The notes under the pieces: model-generated | What the model saw: only the letters and a program-made list of their open reading frames with translations | Told to the model about the DNA's origin: nothing | The model's database searches: none | Program-made: the position numbers and the translations under genes | NCBI GenBank assembly: GCA_017562135.1 | Contig: QEYB01001465.1 | Span: 25,207-89,206, forward strand | DNA length: 64,000 nucleotides | Source of the DNA: Dipylidium caninum | Lineage: Eukaryota; Platyhelminthes; Cestoda; Cyclophyllidea; Dipylidiidae | Direction of reading: 5' to 3' | Shown: piece after piece, positions 46,679 through 58,659 of the stretch | How the letters are laid out: each line of letters begins with the position of its first letter | Numbering within the stretch: position 1 is the stretch's first letter

Positions 46679-49172
46679 TCGCGGCTGCCAGACGCCTCGG
46701 CTGCTTGCAGACGCCATCTCCGTGGCGCGTGGGGTGGGAGCGGGTGGGGGCGTGTGGGGACGGGGTGGAGCTGGGGTGATGGCGTTAGTAGTTTGGCTTG
46801 TGTGTTGACTGGCCGAACCGACGCCCAGCACGTGCACTTGAAGACCACATGTGACGTTGTCTGGTCCGGTCCGGTCTGATCTGGTCTAGTCTGGCCTGCT
46901 GGACCACGACGCGCCATTCAGCCCTTCAATCAAAACCCCTTTCCCCTTCCCCCCAACAGGAGACCGCTGCTTTGCATCGCCGCTGCGGCAGTTGCTGCAG
47001 AAGAAGACGGCGACATCGATGGGAGGAAGTAGAACGAGAGGGGTAAATGAAAGGAGAGGAGAATTGGGAGGGGAGGGAGAGGGAGAAAAGGGGGGGAGGA
47101 GAAAGAGGCATCCGAGGGTCCACTGACTCTAAACTGGCCGCTCCCACCATCTCTGCAGTGCCGCCTTCTTTGACCCTCTCCAACATGTTGACACAAACTC
47201 AACTCACACGTCTCCGAGAGCTTTCACTCACCTTCATTCTTTCATTCATTTTTTATTCGCTGGGTGGAGAAATCGCGAGATTCCGCCATTTACGATCTTG
47301 TCTCACCTCGCCCCCCTCTCATCATTTCCTTCTCCCTCCACCTTCCCTCCCGCCCTCTTGTCTCTCCTTTCTCCTCCTCTTCTCCTCTCCCGCTTTTTCC
47401 TCGCCTCGCCTCGCCTCGCCTCGGCTCTTCAGTCTCAGCTTAGTCTACGACCGTGCGTACAAAGGCGGTAGAAGCAACGCCTACGCCAACGCCATCACAA
47501 ACACTAACACCAACGTCATTTCTCATCATTCTTTTCCCTTTAAGCATTCGTGGGGGGAGTGTTATGGTTGCAACGCCACGCAACAGTGTGTACTTTAAAA
47601 TTCCTCCACTAAATAGCCTCGAAGGTGGCTGGGAAGGAGGAGGAGGAGGAGTTGGTGAAGGTGAAGGTGAAGGTGAAGGAGGAGGAGGAGGGAGGGAGGA
47701 GGGAGGAAAGAAACCGTCTGGGCATGTGTGCCTTTCCATTCTCCCTCCGCAGGAGCCAATGGGATTTTCTCCGCTGGCGGTATTTCCAGTACAAACATTA
47801 CTTTATCCACTAGAAGCTGCTCTTCTCCTCCGCGTTGAGGTGAATTCTTGCGGTTAAATAGGCGCCTCGGCGAGAAAACGCCTGTCTGACCGAGTTCCTC
47901 GCTCATCACTGACGGAAGTGAACGGGCAAGCAGCAGATTTCTTCTGGCCGCTCGCGTCCAACTCCACTCACAAGCCGGCCGTTGCGATATGGGAAAGCAG
48001 AGCCACTTCTCTTTGGTTTTGACCGTTGCCGACGCTTACACCAGTCGCTCCGACCTCCTGTCATCGTCATCTGCCATCTCCCAGGCGTCGCCTTCTAACT
48101 CGACAGGGTCCCGCAACCACCACCCTTGAATAATTCAAAACTTTTTGGGTGGGGAGGAAAGTGCCAACTGTTTAAAGGCCTCGACTAACGCTGCTCGTTT
48201 AAACACCGGGCAAAGTCATTCGCCACGAGGTTGGTCTCCTCCTCCCAACGCTTCATTCTTCTCCTTCTTTCTTCCCTCCGCCCACCCAACTTGGAGGCGC
48301 TCTGCAGTCTCCGCCTCCAGTCGCCGTGAAATCTTAAACAGTGTCGCCTGCTGCCTAAAGGGATTTTCACGTGTGCGCTCAGTGGAAGGCGACTTTCCAG
48401 ACGCCGAATAGGCGTAGAAGCAGTATCAGCAGCGGCAACTCCGGGATCCCAGTGGCCTGGCGTAGGCCACCGAAGCCCTTCGAAGTAGCCCGCTACTCTG
48501 GGCTCCGGCGGCGGAAAGCGGGTTACGAGCCTCACCGCGAGGCGCTCAGCCGTCCCCGCTGCCGGCCAGGATGTTTTGGCAGTAGACGGTGAGGCTCTGC
48601 TCTCGCCATGGTGGGCATCGCCTCACCGCAGGGCGGCGGAGTGCCTCGCTAATCACCGCATCTACGGCTCGGAAAAGGCGAAGCCGTCAATTTTGAGCTG
48701 CTTTTGGGTGAATAAAAAAGCGATTTGTCACTAAAAGAAATCGAATGGAGGCCCAGCTTGGCTGCCGCCTAAGCATTCTGGGGACCGGGAGGTCCCCTCC
48801 ACTCGTTCCCGAGAGGAATTTCAAGGCGGCTTCTCAAGGCGCCACGTCTATTCAAGAAGCTTGGACTCCCGTTTTGTGTAGTTTTGCAGACGCAACTGCC
48901 GAGAAGCCGAGGAGGCTGGAGGCTGGAGGAGGAGGAGGAGACGAAGACACCCACGTGAGTACTCGAATCCCCTTCGCGGTAGCGACTCAACGTCCTTGGG
49001 GAAAACGCCAGAAGGTTGGAATACTACGCGTTGAATACAGCGCGTTCGTTTCTCCGCTGAGGCAATTTTGTTGGCTGTGGTACCGATGAGTAAGCACTTA
49101 TATTTAAGCATAGATACTCTTTGATGATAAGAGTATTTGGCAAGAGACCACGGACGACGAAGACAACGGGGG

Positions 49173-49204
<32 letters not shown>

Positions 49205-49205
49205 C
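49173..49205. repeat. (GGCA)n microsatellite
   Basis: Tandem GGCA tetramers in the inverted-repeat spacer. Confidence 0.85.
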
Positions 49206-50910
49206 GGGCAGGAATTTCTCTCCTCCCGCTTCCCTCCGGAGGACATTCTTCTGCAGGTAAACTCTCTCTTTGTCGCTCTTTTAAGTGCTGTTCCTCCTCG
49301 AAAGAGGCCACATCGGTAAATGAAGAGCCTTTCTACCTTGAAAACAGGAATATTCTCTTCATTCCCTTGCTGTATTGCTTATTAGGGAATAATCTCAGAA
49401 TTTCTCAACTCGAAGAAAAGCGTTCGCCGTAGAACTCTACCGCCAACAGTAGGAGGGCGCCACAGGCTCGTCTGTTTCAGCGTTGACACTGTCACCAGGG
49501 CTCAAACGATGACTTTCAGGACAGATTATCCTCTCAATCAGATTTTCAGACCCTTTGAAGGACTGTCGCCAGGTTTGGTCAGAAGAGGTGACCCGAGGGG
49601 GATGGGGGTTCAGAGACTGCAGGGAGGGCAGGACCTAGTTCATTTAGGCGGCAACAGTGTGATGAGTTTCAAAGCAAAGTGAAGATTAACTCTCCTTTGT
49701 GCAACGTTGTGAGATTCCAATAAGACTGTGGGAAGGCTAGAAAATTGTCACGAGTTCTGCTGCTTTTCCGTCTAGAACAACAGCCAATTTCGTAATTCCC
49801 GTCTCTCTTGCAGCGAGGGGATCAATGACAGATAACTCGGTGACCCTACGTAGCGTAACGAAACGTTTTTACTCAGATTTCTCAAAACACTATCACCTCT
49901 TAAAAAGTGTAATTACTCTCATCTCTTTTTGCTTTATGAGGGAAGAAAAAAACTGAATCGAGTACTTTTTAAACCGAGTTGCCAACGTAAACTTGAGATC
50001 CCAAGTGCCGCGTTCGAGCATAGTGTCAGTGCTCACTTATTTACAGGATTAACATCATTCGCAGAGATGGTGGCTCTACGCAGTAGGCTTCAGCGCCTCA
50101 AATATCTGCATAATATCGCCTATTTGGGGTGACTCATGCTCCAATTACCATAAAATCGATGGCTGGTGGAAGGCAGATTTGCGAAAATCGATATCACCGC
50201 CCACGAGCTCGAATGCACACAGCAGACCAATTGAAAACGAGCATCTGCCCGTGTATTTTTAGGCCTGTGAGGTTCACTTAAGGTGGATGGTGTAGGAGGA
50301 GGTGGAGGTGGAGGAGGAGGAGGAGAAGGAGAAGGGGAAGGAGGGAAAATAGTTATATCCAGGATGTACAGGGAGGTGAAGGGAGGGTGGTTAATAGCCC
50401 TGTCTTCAGGCAGGGGCCTTGTATGACTGTGGGCGTGATTGCGACAACTGGCACGGTGTACTTTAGTACTTCTAATTTTTTGTTGAAGGTCGAAAGTGGA
50501 TTGGTTCAGTCGGCGCTGCATGCATAACAAGCTCACCACACTGGAGGCTTAGAATGCGAGTGTCACTGTGTTAAGCCTACTGCTTCACGAATTTCCCACT
50601 GCGTGTGTGATAAATTGCAATCGCTGCTGTTCTCCTTTTTAGATGGTACAGAATTTTAGCCATTTGTGAAACTCCACTCGTCCTATGAGGAAGGAGTTAA
50701 TTTCAGCCTTTTGCTTAGCTTTGCCTCGATGTCAAGGCACGCCTTTAGGAGTGTGTTTTAATTGAAATTCATTTCCCACTACACATTAATAGCCTGTCTT
50801 TATGCTTCAGCTTTGTACAACATCCCAGCTACTTGTTAAAAGGTGGTCTAGGACATATGAAGCCTCCTTGCCTTTCACAAAAAACAATACTTGCGGTAAA
50901 TTTAAAGCAA

Positions 50911-50935
50911 CACACACACACACACACACACACAC
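50911..50935. repeat. (CA)n microsatellite
   Basis: Tandem CA units, about 20 bp left of the midpoint of the two inverted-repeat arms (about 50944). Confidence 0.85.
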
Positions 50936-52760
50936 CTGACTCGGTGTGGCAGTTGTTCTTGGCATTTTCAAGCCAGAGATTGATGAGTGAACAAGGAGGA
51001 CGATGCCGGCGTCGGGAGGCTTTGACCACAAACTAGCAGTGTTGAGAGAGCTGGTGACACTGAAAATTTGAGTAGAACTTGATTGGGCGATTTTTTTGGC
51101 GTTTGCAACCTTGGAGAAGCAAAGGATGTGCGCACATTGTCTCGAGGACAAAAAAGGGAAAGGGGTGTGATTTGGGTGTATTTTTCACGGTGGAGAAATG
51201 CGGACAACCCAGAAAGCCGGTGGACTCCACTCGAAGTCGCGTCCTCGTGACGCTCCTCCGCGTGGTGGCACACACCTCGCTGCCCGGTTGTTTGGACACT
51301 AAAAAAGGGTACAGGAAGAAATGTGAGTGGTCCTCGGGTGTGTGAGTGTGTGTGTTGCTGTTAGGGACAGTGGAATTCGTCGACTCCTCGGCGTTTCCTG
51401 AGGCAACCGTGAAAGAGGATGAAAGTGTCGTGAGTTGAGGCTTCACCCCTGAAATTCGCCAATCTCATCAGGCCTCCGAAGAGGTGAAAAACACTGCCCG
51501 GTGAAGTGGAGAGCCAAGCTGTTAGTCCATGCTGAGTACTGTGTGTGGGATGAATTCTGCCTGAAGGGGGAAATTTGGTGTTCAATCAGTCAGAAGGAGG
51601 CAGCTCTGCTCGAAAGCCGCCTCCTCGTAAGGAGTGCCTCTTCCTCCAATCTCTCTAAGTCAAAGCCGAGGAGGAGGACGAGTTGAGCGTCCCACTCCCT
51701 TTGGAGTTAAACCAATCGCTACAGTTCGAAGGTTTTTCTTGCCTCCTCGTCAACCCCTCCAATCGGCTGTCTAATAAAAGTTGCATTAACTTGCCCAGTT
51801 TTATGTGCCCTTTACGACAATATCATTGATTCCCTCCTGCAGTCGGCAGTGTACTTTGTTGTGGCGGCGGGAAGAATCCTTCCTGCCCGCCTGCCCGCCT
51901 GCCCGTCCGCCCGTCCGCCCGCCCGCCTCGGGAGGATCAGCGACTGAGCATCCACCTCCCCTCGCGGCCAGGACAGCCGACACGACCGTGGGGAGGAGAC
52001 TGTGGCCAGCGAGTCCTCCGCCTCCGTGGCCTCTCCTGGCAGACATGGCATGTGCACGCCACCAGACGTGGAATGAATGGCGCAGGCGATGAAATTTGCG
52101 TAGGCAGTCCACACTCCTGAAGACGTCTACTCCCCCCGGTTTATTGCCTGCTAATGTTTACATTTGAATTAATGGAGAGGCGAGATGATAGCATCGCTGA
52201 AGCCCATAAATTCCCCCTGCTTTCATTATTGCACACACCGGAGAAAGGAGAATTCGTTAAGAGCTGATAAACAGGCGGTGAGCGGCGCCTCGGCCCTGAT
52301 GCGCCCGCCGGTCGACGTCGGTCTCCTTGAGGCGAGAGGAGACTCCCCGCTGTTCCCGATCAGCATTTTGGTCTAAACAACTTTCTTTTTTGTCCAAAAT
52401 TGCCTTTGGTGTTGGTCTTTTCACCAAAGGGTGATCAAAAGCATCTCATTTCTACCGAAAAAGGAAATTGAGAAGAATGAAGTGTGTTTAACTAACACCT
52501 GATATGGCATGACAAAAATAACTCCACCGAAAGGGCGAAAGGGAAAAAATTCAAACATCAGACTGTGGGGCTGCCTTGACTTGAGCTGATTTGACAAGAA
52601 TTTGCGAGAGAAAATGGCGGAAGATTCCTATTTCACACGAACAATAGGCGTGGCAGCGTCTGCGGCAAGGCTGGCAAGTGTGGAGCCGAACAGGAGCACC
52701 GGAGTGGAAGCAGGAGAGGCTGACGGTCGTCCGCCACCCTTCCTGTCTGCCACTTGAGCC

Positions 52761-53033
52761 ATGTCTCGAGGCGCCGCCATTTCAAGTGGAAATTTCTACT
52801 CGCTGTCACCAACAACGCCTACACCAACTCCGATGTTTCATCCAGGACAGGCGCCTCCAGCCTCTAACTCTGGACCTCCTCGGCTCCTCGGCTCCTCCGA
52901 GGCAGGAGTCGTCGCCCCACCGACTTCCAGTCCTCCAACCACCGACCACCGAATGGAGGAAGGTCTGCCTCACCGCCCGCCTCCCACTCCGCCCCTCTTC
53001 GTAGCAGGCAGCACGGTGTGGCAAGTTCGTTGA
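52761..53033 (+). CDS. Candidate Pro/Ser-rich first exon or small ORF
   Basis: A 90-codon frame starts at ATG 52761 (MSRGAAISSGNFYSLSPTTP...) and ends at TGA 53031-53033. The peptide is a Pro/Thr/Ser-rich disordered type often found at the N-terminus of regulators. Possible donors lie near its end. There is no family match and no downstream exon, because the decayed repeat arm follows. Minus-strand frames overlap it. Confidence 0.22.
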   Translation: MSRGAAISSGNFYSLSPTTPTPTPMFHPGQAPPASNSGPPRLLGSSEAGVVAPPTSSPPTTDHRMEEGLPHRPPPTPPLFVAGSTVWQVR

Positions 53034-56000
53034 GCAGGGACCATCTTCCAGCCGAGTCTCGCCACACTTTGTGTGGGACTCCCCTCGTGGCGACAGAACC
53101 CCAATCGACAGGGCGGAAACTTGACGATGCAGCATGACTGGTGCAAGTGGAGCGCCATCCTGGACGGCCATTCAGGACTCTGCTGAACGAGCTCATTCAC
53201 GCTCTCGTAGCCACAAAGTGTCAAGTAAGGTGAATCCACAACTACGTGAGAAGAAAGCGCAGATTCACCACCCGTTTCTCTCTCACCTACCTGACATCCT
53301 GTGACGTTGGCGTTGGTGGGGTTTGTTTCTCAGCCTCTGTAAACGGTCAACTTCGCCCACCTCGCGTGACAATCGATCGCTTACTAGGATGCCCAAAAAG
53401 CCCTAAAAGTGTGGTCTACTTCCAATGCCTACGTTTGTGTGCCTTGATAGCACTACTCCGTGCACTAATAAATATGTGACTAACTGCATCAGCTTGTCAC
53501 TTCAATTGCTGACATGGTCAGAAGTAATCAAACTTCACTGTGCAGGTGAAATGTGTGCGCGGGTGCGTGTGTGTGTTTGTGTGCTGATTTGGCGAGCGGA
53601 GGAGTGAAGTGAGGTGGCGCGGCGGTGCAGACACACGCCAGGACGAGGCGGCGGAATCGGTGCCCCGAGTGACGTCGAAGTGGCCTCGATTTCACCCAGG
53701 CAAAGAAAAATCAATACCGTGTTATGACTCAGCCGCGGGGACCAATGAGGGTGGAGGCGGGGAGGGGGAGGGCATCGCTGAGTGCACCCGCAGCAGTTTT
53801 ACTGCAACTCTCAACCCTGAAACTGTGACACCAGATCGCATAACCGTTAAAACTCACGCTTTGGGAAGAGAGCTGATTAAACAGTAAAATTTGATGGCAA
53901 ATAAGGCTCACTTACACCAAGGCCACATGCTTTCAGAGGTAAGCTGGTGTGTGTGTTGCTCTCGAACTGCCAATATTTTTTATCCTTTTGTCCTTTCCTC
54001 ATGTTGAATTACCTCTTAAATCGTATGCAGTTATTAAGTTTATTTACATTCCTAACATTTTCATAAATTAAAATGTTGTAGAAATGTGTTCCCTCGGGAA
54101 GGTAATAGAAAAAATAAAGCCTTTTTCTTTTGCCCGTGTAAGTTGTACTTACGTAACCTGATGAGGTAGACAATTTTTGCCAAAGAGAAAATGTTATTTT
54201 AGGTTGGTAAAAACTAGCCAAGCCTTACACAACTGCCAATTATCTTGGAGTTCGTTCGATTATGTATGCTTTAACCGAAAATGGCGGAATTTTAAAGTAC
54301 ATTGTTGTGTGGTGTGGTGTGGTGCGGTGTTGTGGCAATAACACTTCAACCACGAATGCGTAAAGGGAAAAGAATGATGAGAATGACGTTGGTGTTAGTG
54401 TTTGTGATGGCGTTGGCGTAGGCGTTGCTTTCTACCGCCTTTGTACGCACGTCGTAGACTAAGCTGAGACTGAAGAGCCGAGGCGAGGCGAGGCGAGGCG
54501 AGGCGAGGCGAGGAAAAAGCGGGGAGAGGAAAGAGGAGAGAGAAAGGAGAGACAAGAGGCGGGAGGGAAGGTGGAGGGAGAAAGAAATGATGAGAGGGGG
54601 CGAGTGAGACAAGATCGTAAATGGCGGAATCTCGCGATTCTCCACCCAGCGAATAAAAAAATGAATGAAAGAATGAAGGTGAGTGAAAGCTCTCGGAGAC
54701 GTGTGAGTTGAGTTTTGTGTCAACATGTTGGAGAGGGTCAAAGAAGGCGGCACTGCAGAGATGGTGGGAGCGGCCAGTTTAGAGTCAGTGGACCCTCGGA
54801 TTGCCTCTTTCTCCTCCCCCCCTTTTCTCCCCTCTCCCTCCCCTCCCAATTCTCCTCTCCTTTCATTTACCCCCTTCGTTCTACTTCCTCCCTCGATGTC
54901 GCCGTCTTCTTCTGCAGCAACTGCCCGCAGCGGCGATGCAAAGCAGCGGTCTCCTGTTGGGGGGGAAGGGGGGGAGGGGGAAGGGAAAGGGGGTTTTGAT
55001 TGAAGGGCTGAATGGCGCGTCGTGGTCCAGCAGGCCAGACTAGACCAGATCAGACCGGACCGGACCAGACAACGTCACATTGGTCTTCAAGTGCACGTGC
55101 TGGCGTCGGTTCGGCCAGTCAACACACAAGCCAAACTACTAACGCCATCACCCCAGCTCCACCCCGTCCCCACACGCCCCCACCCGCTCCCACCCCACGC
55201 CCACGGAAGATGGCGACTACGAGCGGCCGAGGCGTCTGGCAACCGCGAGGTGTGTGTGTGTGTGTGGGTGTGCGACACCCGAAGTCATGTGATGTTGTGT
55301 GTCGGCGGGGCCGAGCACGAGGGAGCCGCGTGGCGGTGGAGAGGCGGCCGAGGAGGTGATTGCGCGAGGACGCAGTGGGAGGTGGAGGTGGAGGTGGAGG
55401 AGGAGGACGACGACGACGAGGCGATGTGTGGAGGAGGTGAAGAAGCGAGAGGCGGAGGGTGAGAGGCGAGGGGAAGAAAAGGTCATGAAGAGGCCAGTTG
55501 CGTGTCCATAAGCGGGGCCCCGTGGCCACGTGACTAAGCCACACGGGTGGGCAAAGGAGGCAGCGAAAAGCGCGAATGCGACGCTAAGAGGCTGCGGGGT
55601 TGCGAGGCGAGGAGGCGACGAGGCCAGTCGCCAGGAGAGTCATCGAAGGCAGCGAGGAGGCGGACGGAACGGGACGAACGGGAGGAAGCATCTGCTCTCC
55701 TCTGGCAAGGCGAGGCGAGGCGAGGCGAGACGAGTGTGGCCAGGAGGTGCGGCAGACACGTGGATGGAGTAGACGACGGGCAGGCGAAGGGAAGAGGAAG
55801 AGACTCGTGTGTGGGCAACCGCAAAGTGCGCAGGAGAAGTTAGGGCGAAGAGAAGGGGAAAGGCGAGAAGAGGTGAGAAAGAGGAGACCGAATTGGTTGA
55901 ATGAGGAGGAGGAGAGAGGAGGTTGGGCGGAGGAGGAGGAGAGAAGACGCCAATTGCCATTTTGCGCGGGCCCACGCCTCGACTTGGCGGAAGGATGGAA

Positions 56001-57678
56001 GCCGCCGGACACAACAGGTTGGCGCGTCGAACGGCTGTCGAGAAAGCGCAGCAACTCGCAGGCAGGCGGCGCGCGGCGAGTCGCATTGCGCAACGTCCGC
56101 TCACCGAGAGATGTTGGGTTGCGCTCCGCCGCTCTGTGCTGGCGCTCCTCCCGCTCACCCCGCGCTCCGCTCGCTGCGTTTCTCCTCTTTGTCTCCTCTT
56201 TGGTAGGCCGGCGAGGCGTCCGAGAGGAAGCAGCAGATAAACGCGGGAGGAGGGCGGAAGGGCCACACGAAGGTGAGTCTGACGGGGCGGTGGGGCGTTG
56301 ACGGAGTCGTTGGCTGCGGGGGGGCGGGAGTGGAGAGGAGATGAGTCGACGAAGCTGCGCATGGAAGTGCCTGTCTACGGACACAAACAGTATAGACAGG
56401 CAGGCAGGCAGGCAGGCAGACAGACACACGCACACAAATCTCTCTCAGAAGACATCTCGCCTGCTCACTTGCGTCCGCCTGCCTGTCTGCCCGTTTGTGC
56501 ACAGCGCTCGCTCGCACAACTGGAACCCAACCTCGTCTTCCTCGACTTGACACACACCCACCTCCCATTAGACGAGAGGAAAGCGAGGAGGAGAGGAGAG
56601 GAGAGGATACGAGGCAGACGAGACGAGACGAGGGGGAGAACGGGGCCAGTGAAGGAGAGGAGGCAGACGACGCGAAGCAAGTTGGCATGTCGAGTAGGTG
56701 CGAGGAGCGGGAAGGGAGGAGGGAGGACGGAGCATAAGACAGTCTGTGGCGAGTGGCAGTGGCGTGAGCTCCTGTGAGAGGTGTCACCGAGTCTGCGGAG
56801 CGAGTGTTTCTTTGCGACCTCGCCTCCCCATCGCGAAAATGGCGCCGGGCAGTCCGGAGAGGAGGAAGTGAGGAGGTTCTGAAGAGTCAGTACGTGCGCC
56901 CCGCAGCCCGCGAAGCCGAATCGAGGAACGGGTCACCTGCGGTGCACGGGAGAACAACTGGCCCGTGCTGTGGCAGCTTGGTGGACTCCTCTGCGTCCGC
57001 TTGCAGCTGTCTGCGACTGTCCACAGTGCACCTTCCGAGTGATCGACACACACACGCCACCTCCGTGACCCCGCGCCCCCATAATCGCCCCACCGGGAAC
57101 ACACGCCCTCCTCCCATACGCCCACCCTCTTCCTCCTCCCGAGATCCCCCGCACCCGAGGCCCCCTCACCGACTGGCATGCGTCTTGAGCCTCTGAGGCA
57201 GCATTCCAAGTGCTCTGTTCTATGTAAGCACTTTCAGAGTTAATATTAGTCCCCCATTAAATGGATCAATTTTACAGAGGAGAGCGTGATGAAGTTGACA
57301 GCGGCGCAGGTTTCTGGGAGCAGAGGGGGGCGGAGGGGGGTGGGGGGCAGAGGGAGAAGAGGGGGAGAGCGAACAGCTGAGAGCAAGTAGCGGATAACGT
57401 TGGCAGCAGTTCATGGCGGCTTTGTCGTACGAACGGTGGCGTCATGGGGCAGGAGCGGGCGGCGGACGGAGGGGACACGGCAATAGCAGATATCGGAGGT
57501 TCGGACACTTCCTGCACAAAAGCATTGGTGGCAAGACAGGGGGATGTAGCGAGAGGCGTCGGGGAAGTGGCGTGCAAAAATGAGGAGAGGTCGGAGGCGG
57601 ATGAGAGGGGGACGGGGTATAGGAACGGGGCTCGGTGACGGGCGACGGGAGAGAGGAGCACGGACCGCGGACCGCGTC

Positions 57679-57893
57679 TCAGGACACCGAGGAGGAGGAA
57701 GGGCATCAGCGGCACGAGAGGCACCCGACAGCCGGTCGATGGAAGAAGATGCAAGTGCAGACCCTCCGGTTGATCGACGCATCTCGTTTCATGAGAGACC
57801 ACGTGTGTTGAAGGCACATCTCACCGAGCCACCGATACAGCATTTACCAACTCGTCAGATCTTGCGCGTACGACACGGTATACTCGGTAGACT
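57679..57893 (-). pseudogene. Broken copy of the receptor-like gene's last exon
   Basis: This is the reverse-complement counterpart of exon 44009-44241. The acceptor TTGCAG and the stretch around CGATCAACC(C)GGAGGGTCTG are recognisable. Multiple one-base insertions and deletions (for example in the AACCCGG, TGCACTGC and GGGCCTC positions) break the frame, and an in-frame TAA appears early. It cannot encode the ligand-binding-domain C-terminus. Confidence 0.75.
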
Positions 57894-58659
57894 CTGCAAG
57901 ATGGAGGTTGATGAGCCGCTTAACAATGGACCAAGAGTTCAGTCGCCGCGTCCCGTCTGTATCAGCGCGCACGTGCGGGGAGAACGCGGCTCGCGGCGCT
58001 TCGGCTCCCCCACGCCCAGTCCGCGACCTCTGCAGCGCCAAATACGACCATCACGGAAGAACTGTGCTGCGAGTTGCCACTCTCCACAGCCCCACTGATG
58101 CGACACTAACTCGCGACAACGACGACGACTACGAAGGGGAGAGTCAGTCGACGGCTAAAAGCCGAAACCCGCGACAAACTGCTCGGGGGCCCCGCCAACG
58201 CACTTTAGGGCGGCAGGTGAGAGGCCATGACAAACGCCGAGCCACGGTCTGGACAATAGCCTCAGAACAGAGGCGCTGATGGCATCGCACGCCCACCTCA
58301 CACCTTCCACCGGAAAGAGAACATCCATTCACAGCCCTCTCTACCAGCGCCCCTACTTCCACGAAGTGGGAGGCGGGTGTGAAAGGAACGCAATCTTCTC
58401 CCCCTCCCACCTCAGAACGAACTCCAAGCCTTCACTAATCCCCGATCACTCTCCTCCTCCACCAAACATGGAGCTCAATTCCCACGCGAAATCGCAAAGA
58501 ACATCCGCAGCCTCGGACGCCGCATCTCGAAGGCACCACCAGACGAGACGAAACAGACGAGGGTGGCAACGCGCCGCGACTCTGGAGGGAATTTGAACGA
58601 AAAAGCCTCCAAACGTATCAAGACTCTGTACCGTCGGGAGAGGCTTTGTTCCTCGCTCG

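Larger units (their letters stand above)
40031..47602 (+). repeat. Inverted repeat, left (clean) arm
   Basis: This segment recurs reverse-complemented from 54286 to the window end. Anchor pairs I could match by eye are 47602 with 54286, 44009 with 57893, about 43190 with 58650, about 42060-41770 with 60990-61440, 41160-41040 with 62520-62660, 40912-40745 with 62890-63110, and 40031 with 64000. The left arm covers most of the receptor gene's intron and its last exon, plus 3.4 kb downstream. The last exon is intact here. Confidence 0.9.
44242..47602. other. Downstream flank of the receptor-like gene; no supported gene
   Basis: A GC- and pyrimidine-rich stretch with long frames on both strands (for example 45493-46779 +, 45668-46339 -). 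The peptides are Ser/Pro/Arg/Leu-rich and change character with each simple repeat. A minus-strand peptide at about 44870-45110 (MAAGGSPEEEEEEDAKSQC...) has a plausible start, but I could not connect it to other exons. Confidence 0.5.
47603..54285. other. Unique spacer between the inverted-repeat arms
   Basis: This 6.7 kb is not self-complementary as far as I can see by eye. It has no exon chain I can support. Simple repeats include (GGA)n near 47636-47700, (GGCA)n at 49173-49205, (CA)n at 50911-50935, and (CCCGCCTG)-like units near 51888-51925. An AATAAA near 51773 is the only plausible gene-end signal noted. Confidence 0.5.

Noticed and set aside
45493..46779. 428-codon Pro/Leu/Ser-rich frame in the left repeat arm
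   Set aside because: It runs through CCT, CTC and CA repeats and is not preserved in the inverted copy; no domain.
49173..51925. Possible inverted repeat between the GGCA run and the CCCGCCTG run in the spacer
   Set aside because: Only the simple repeats match. Their flanks differ and the midpoint does not coincide with the large inverted repeat.
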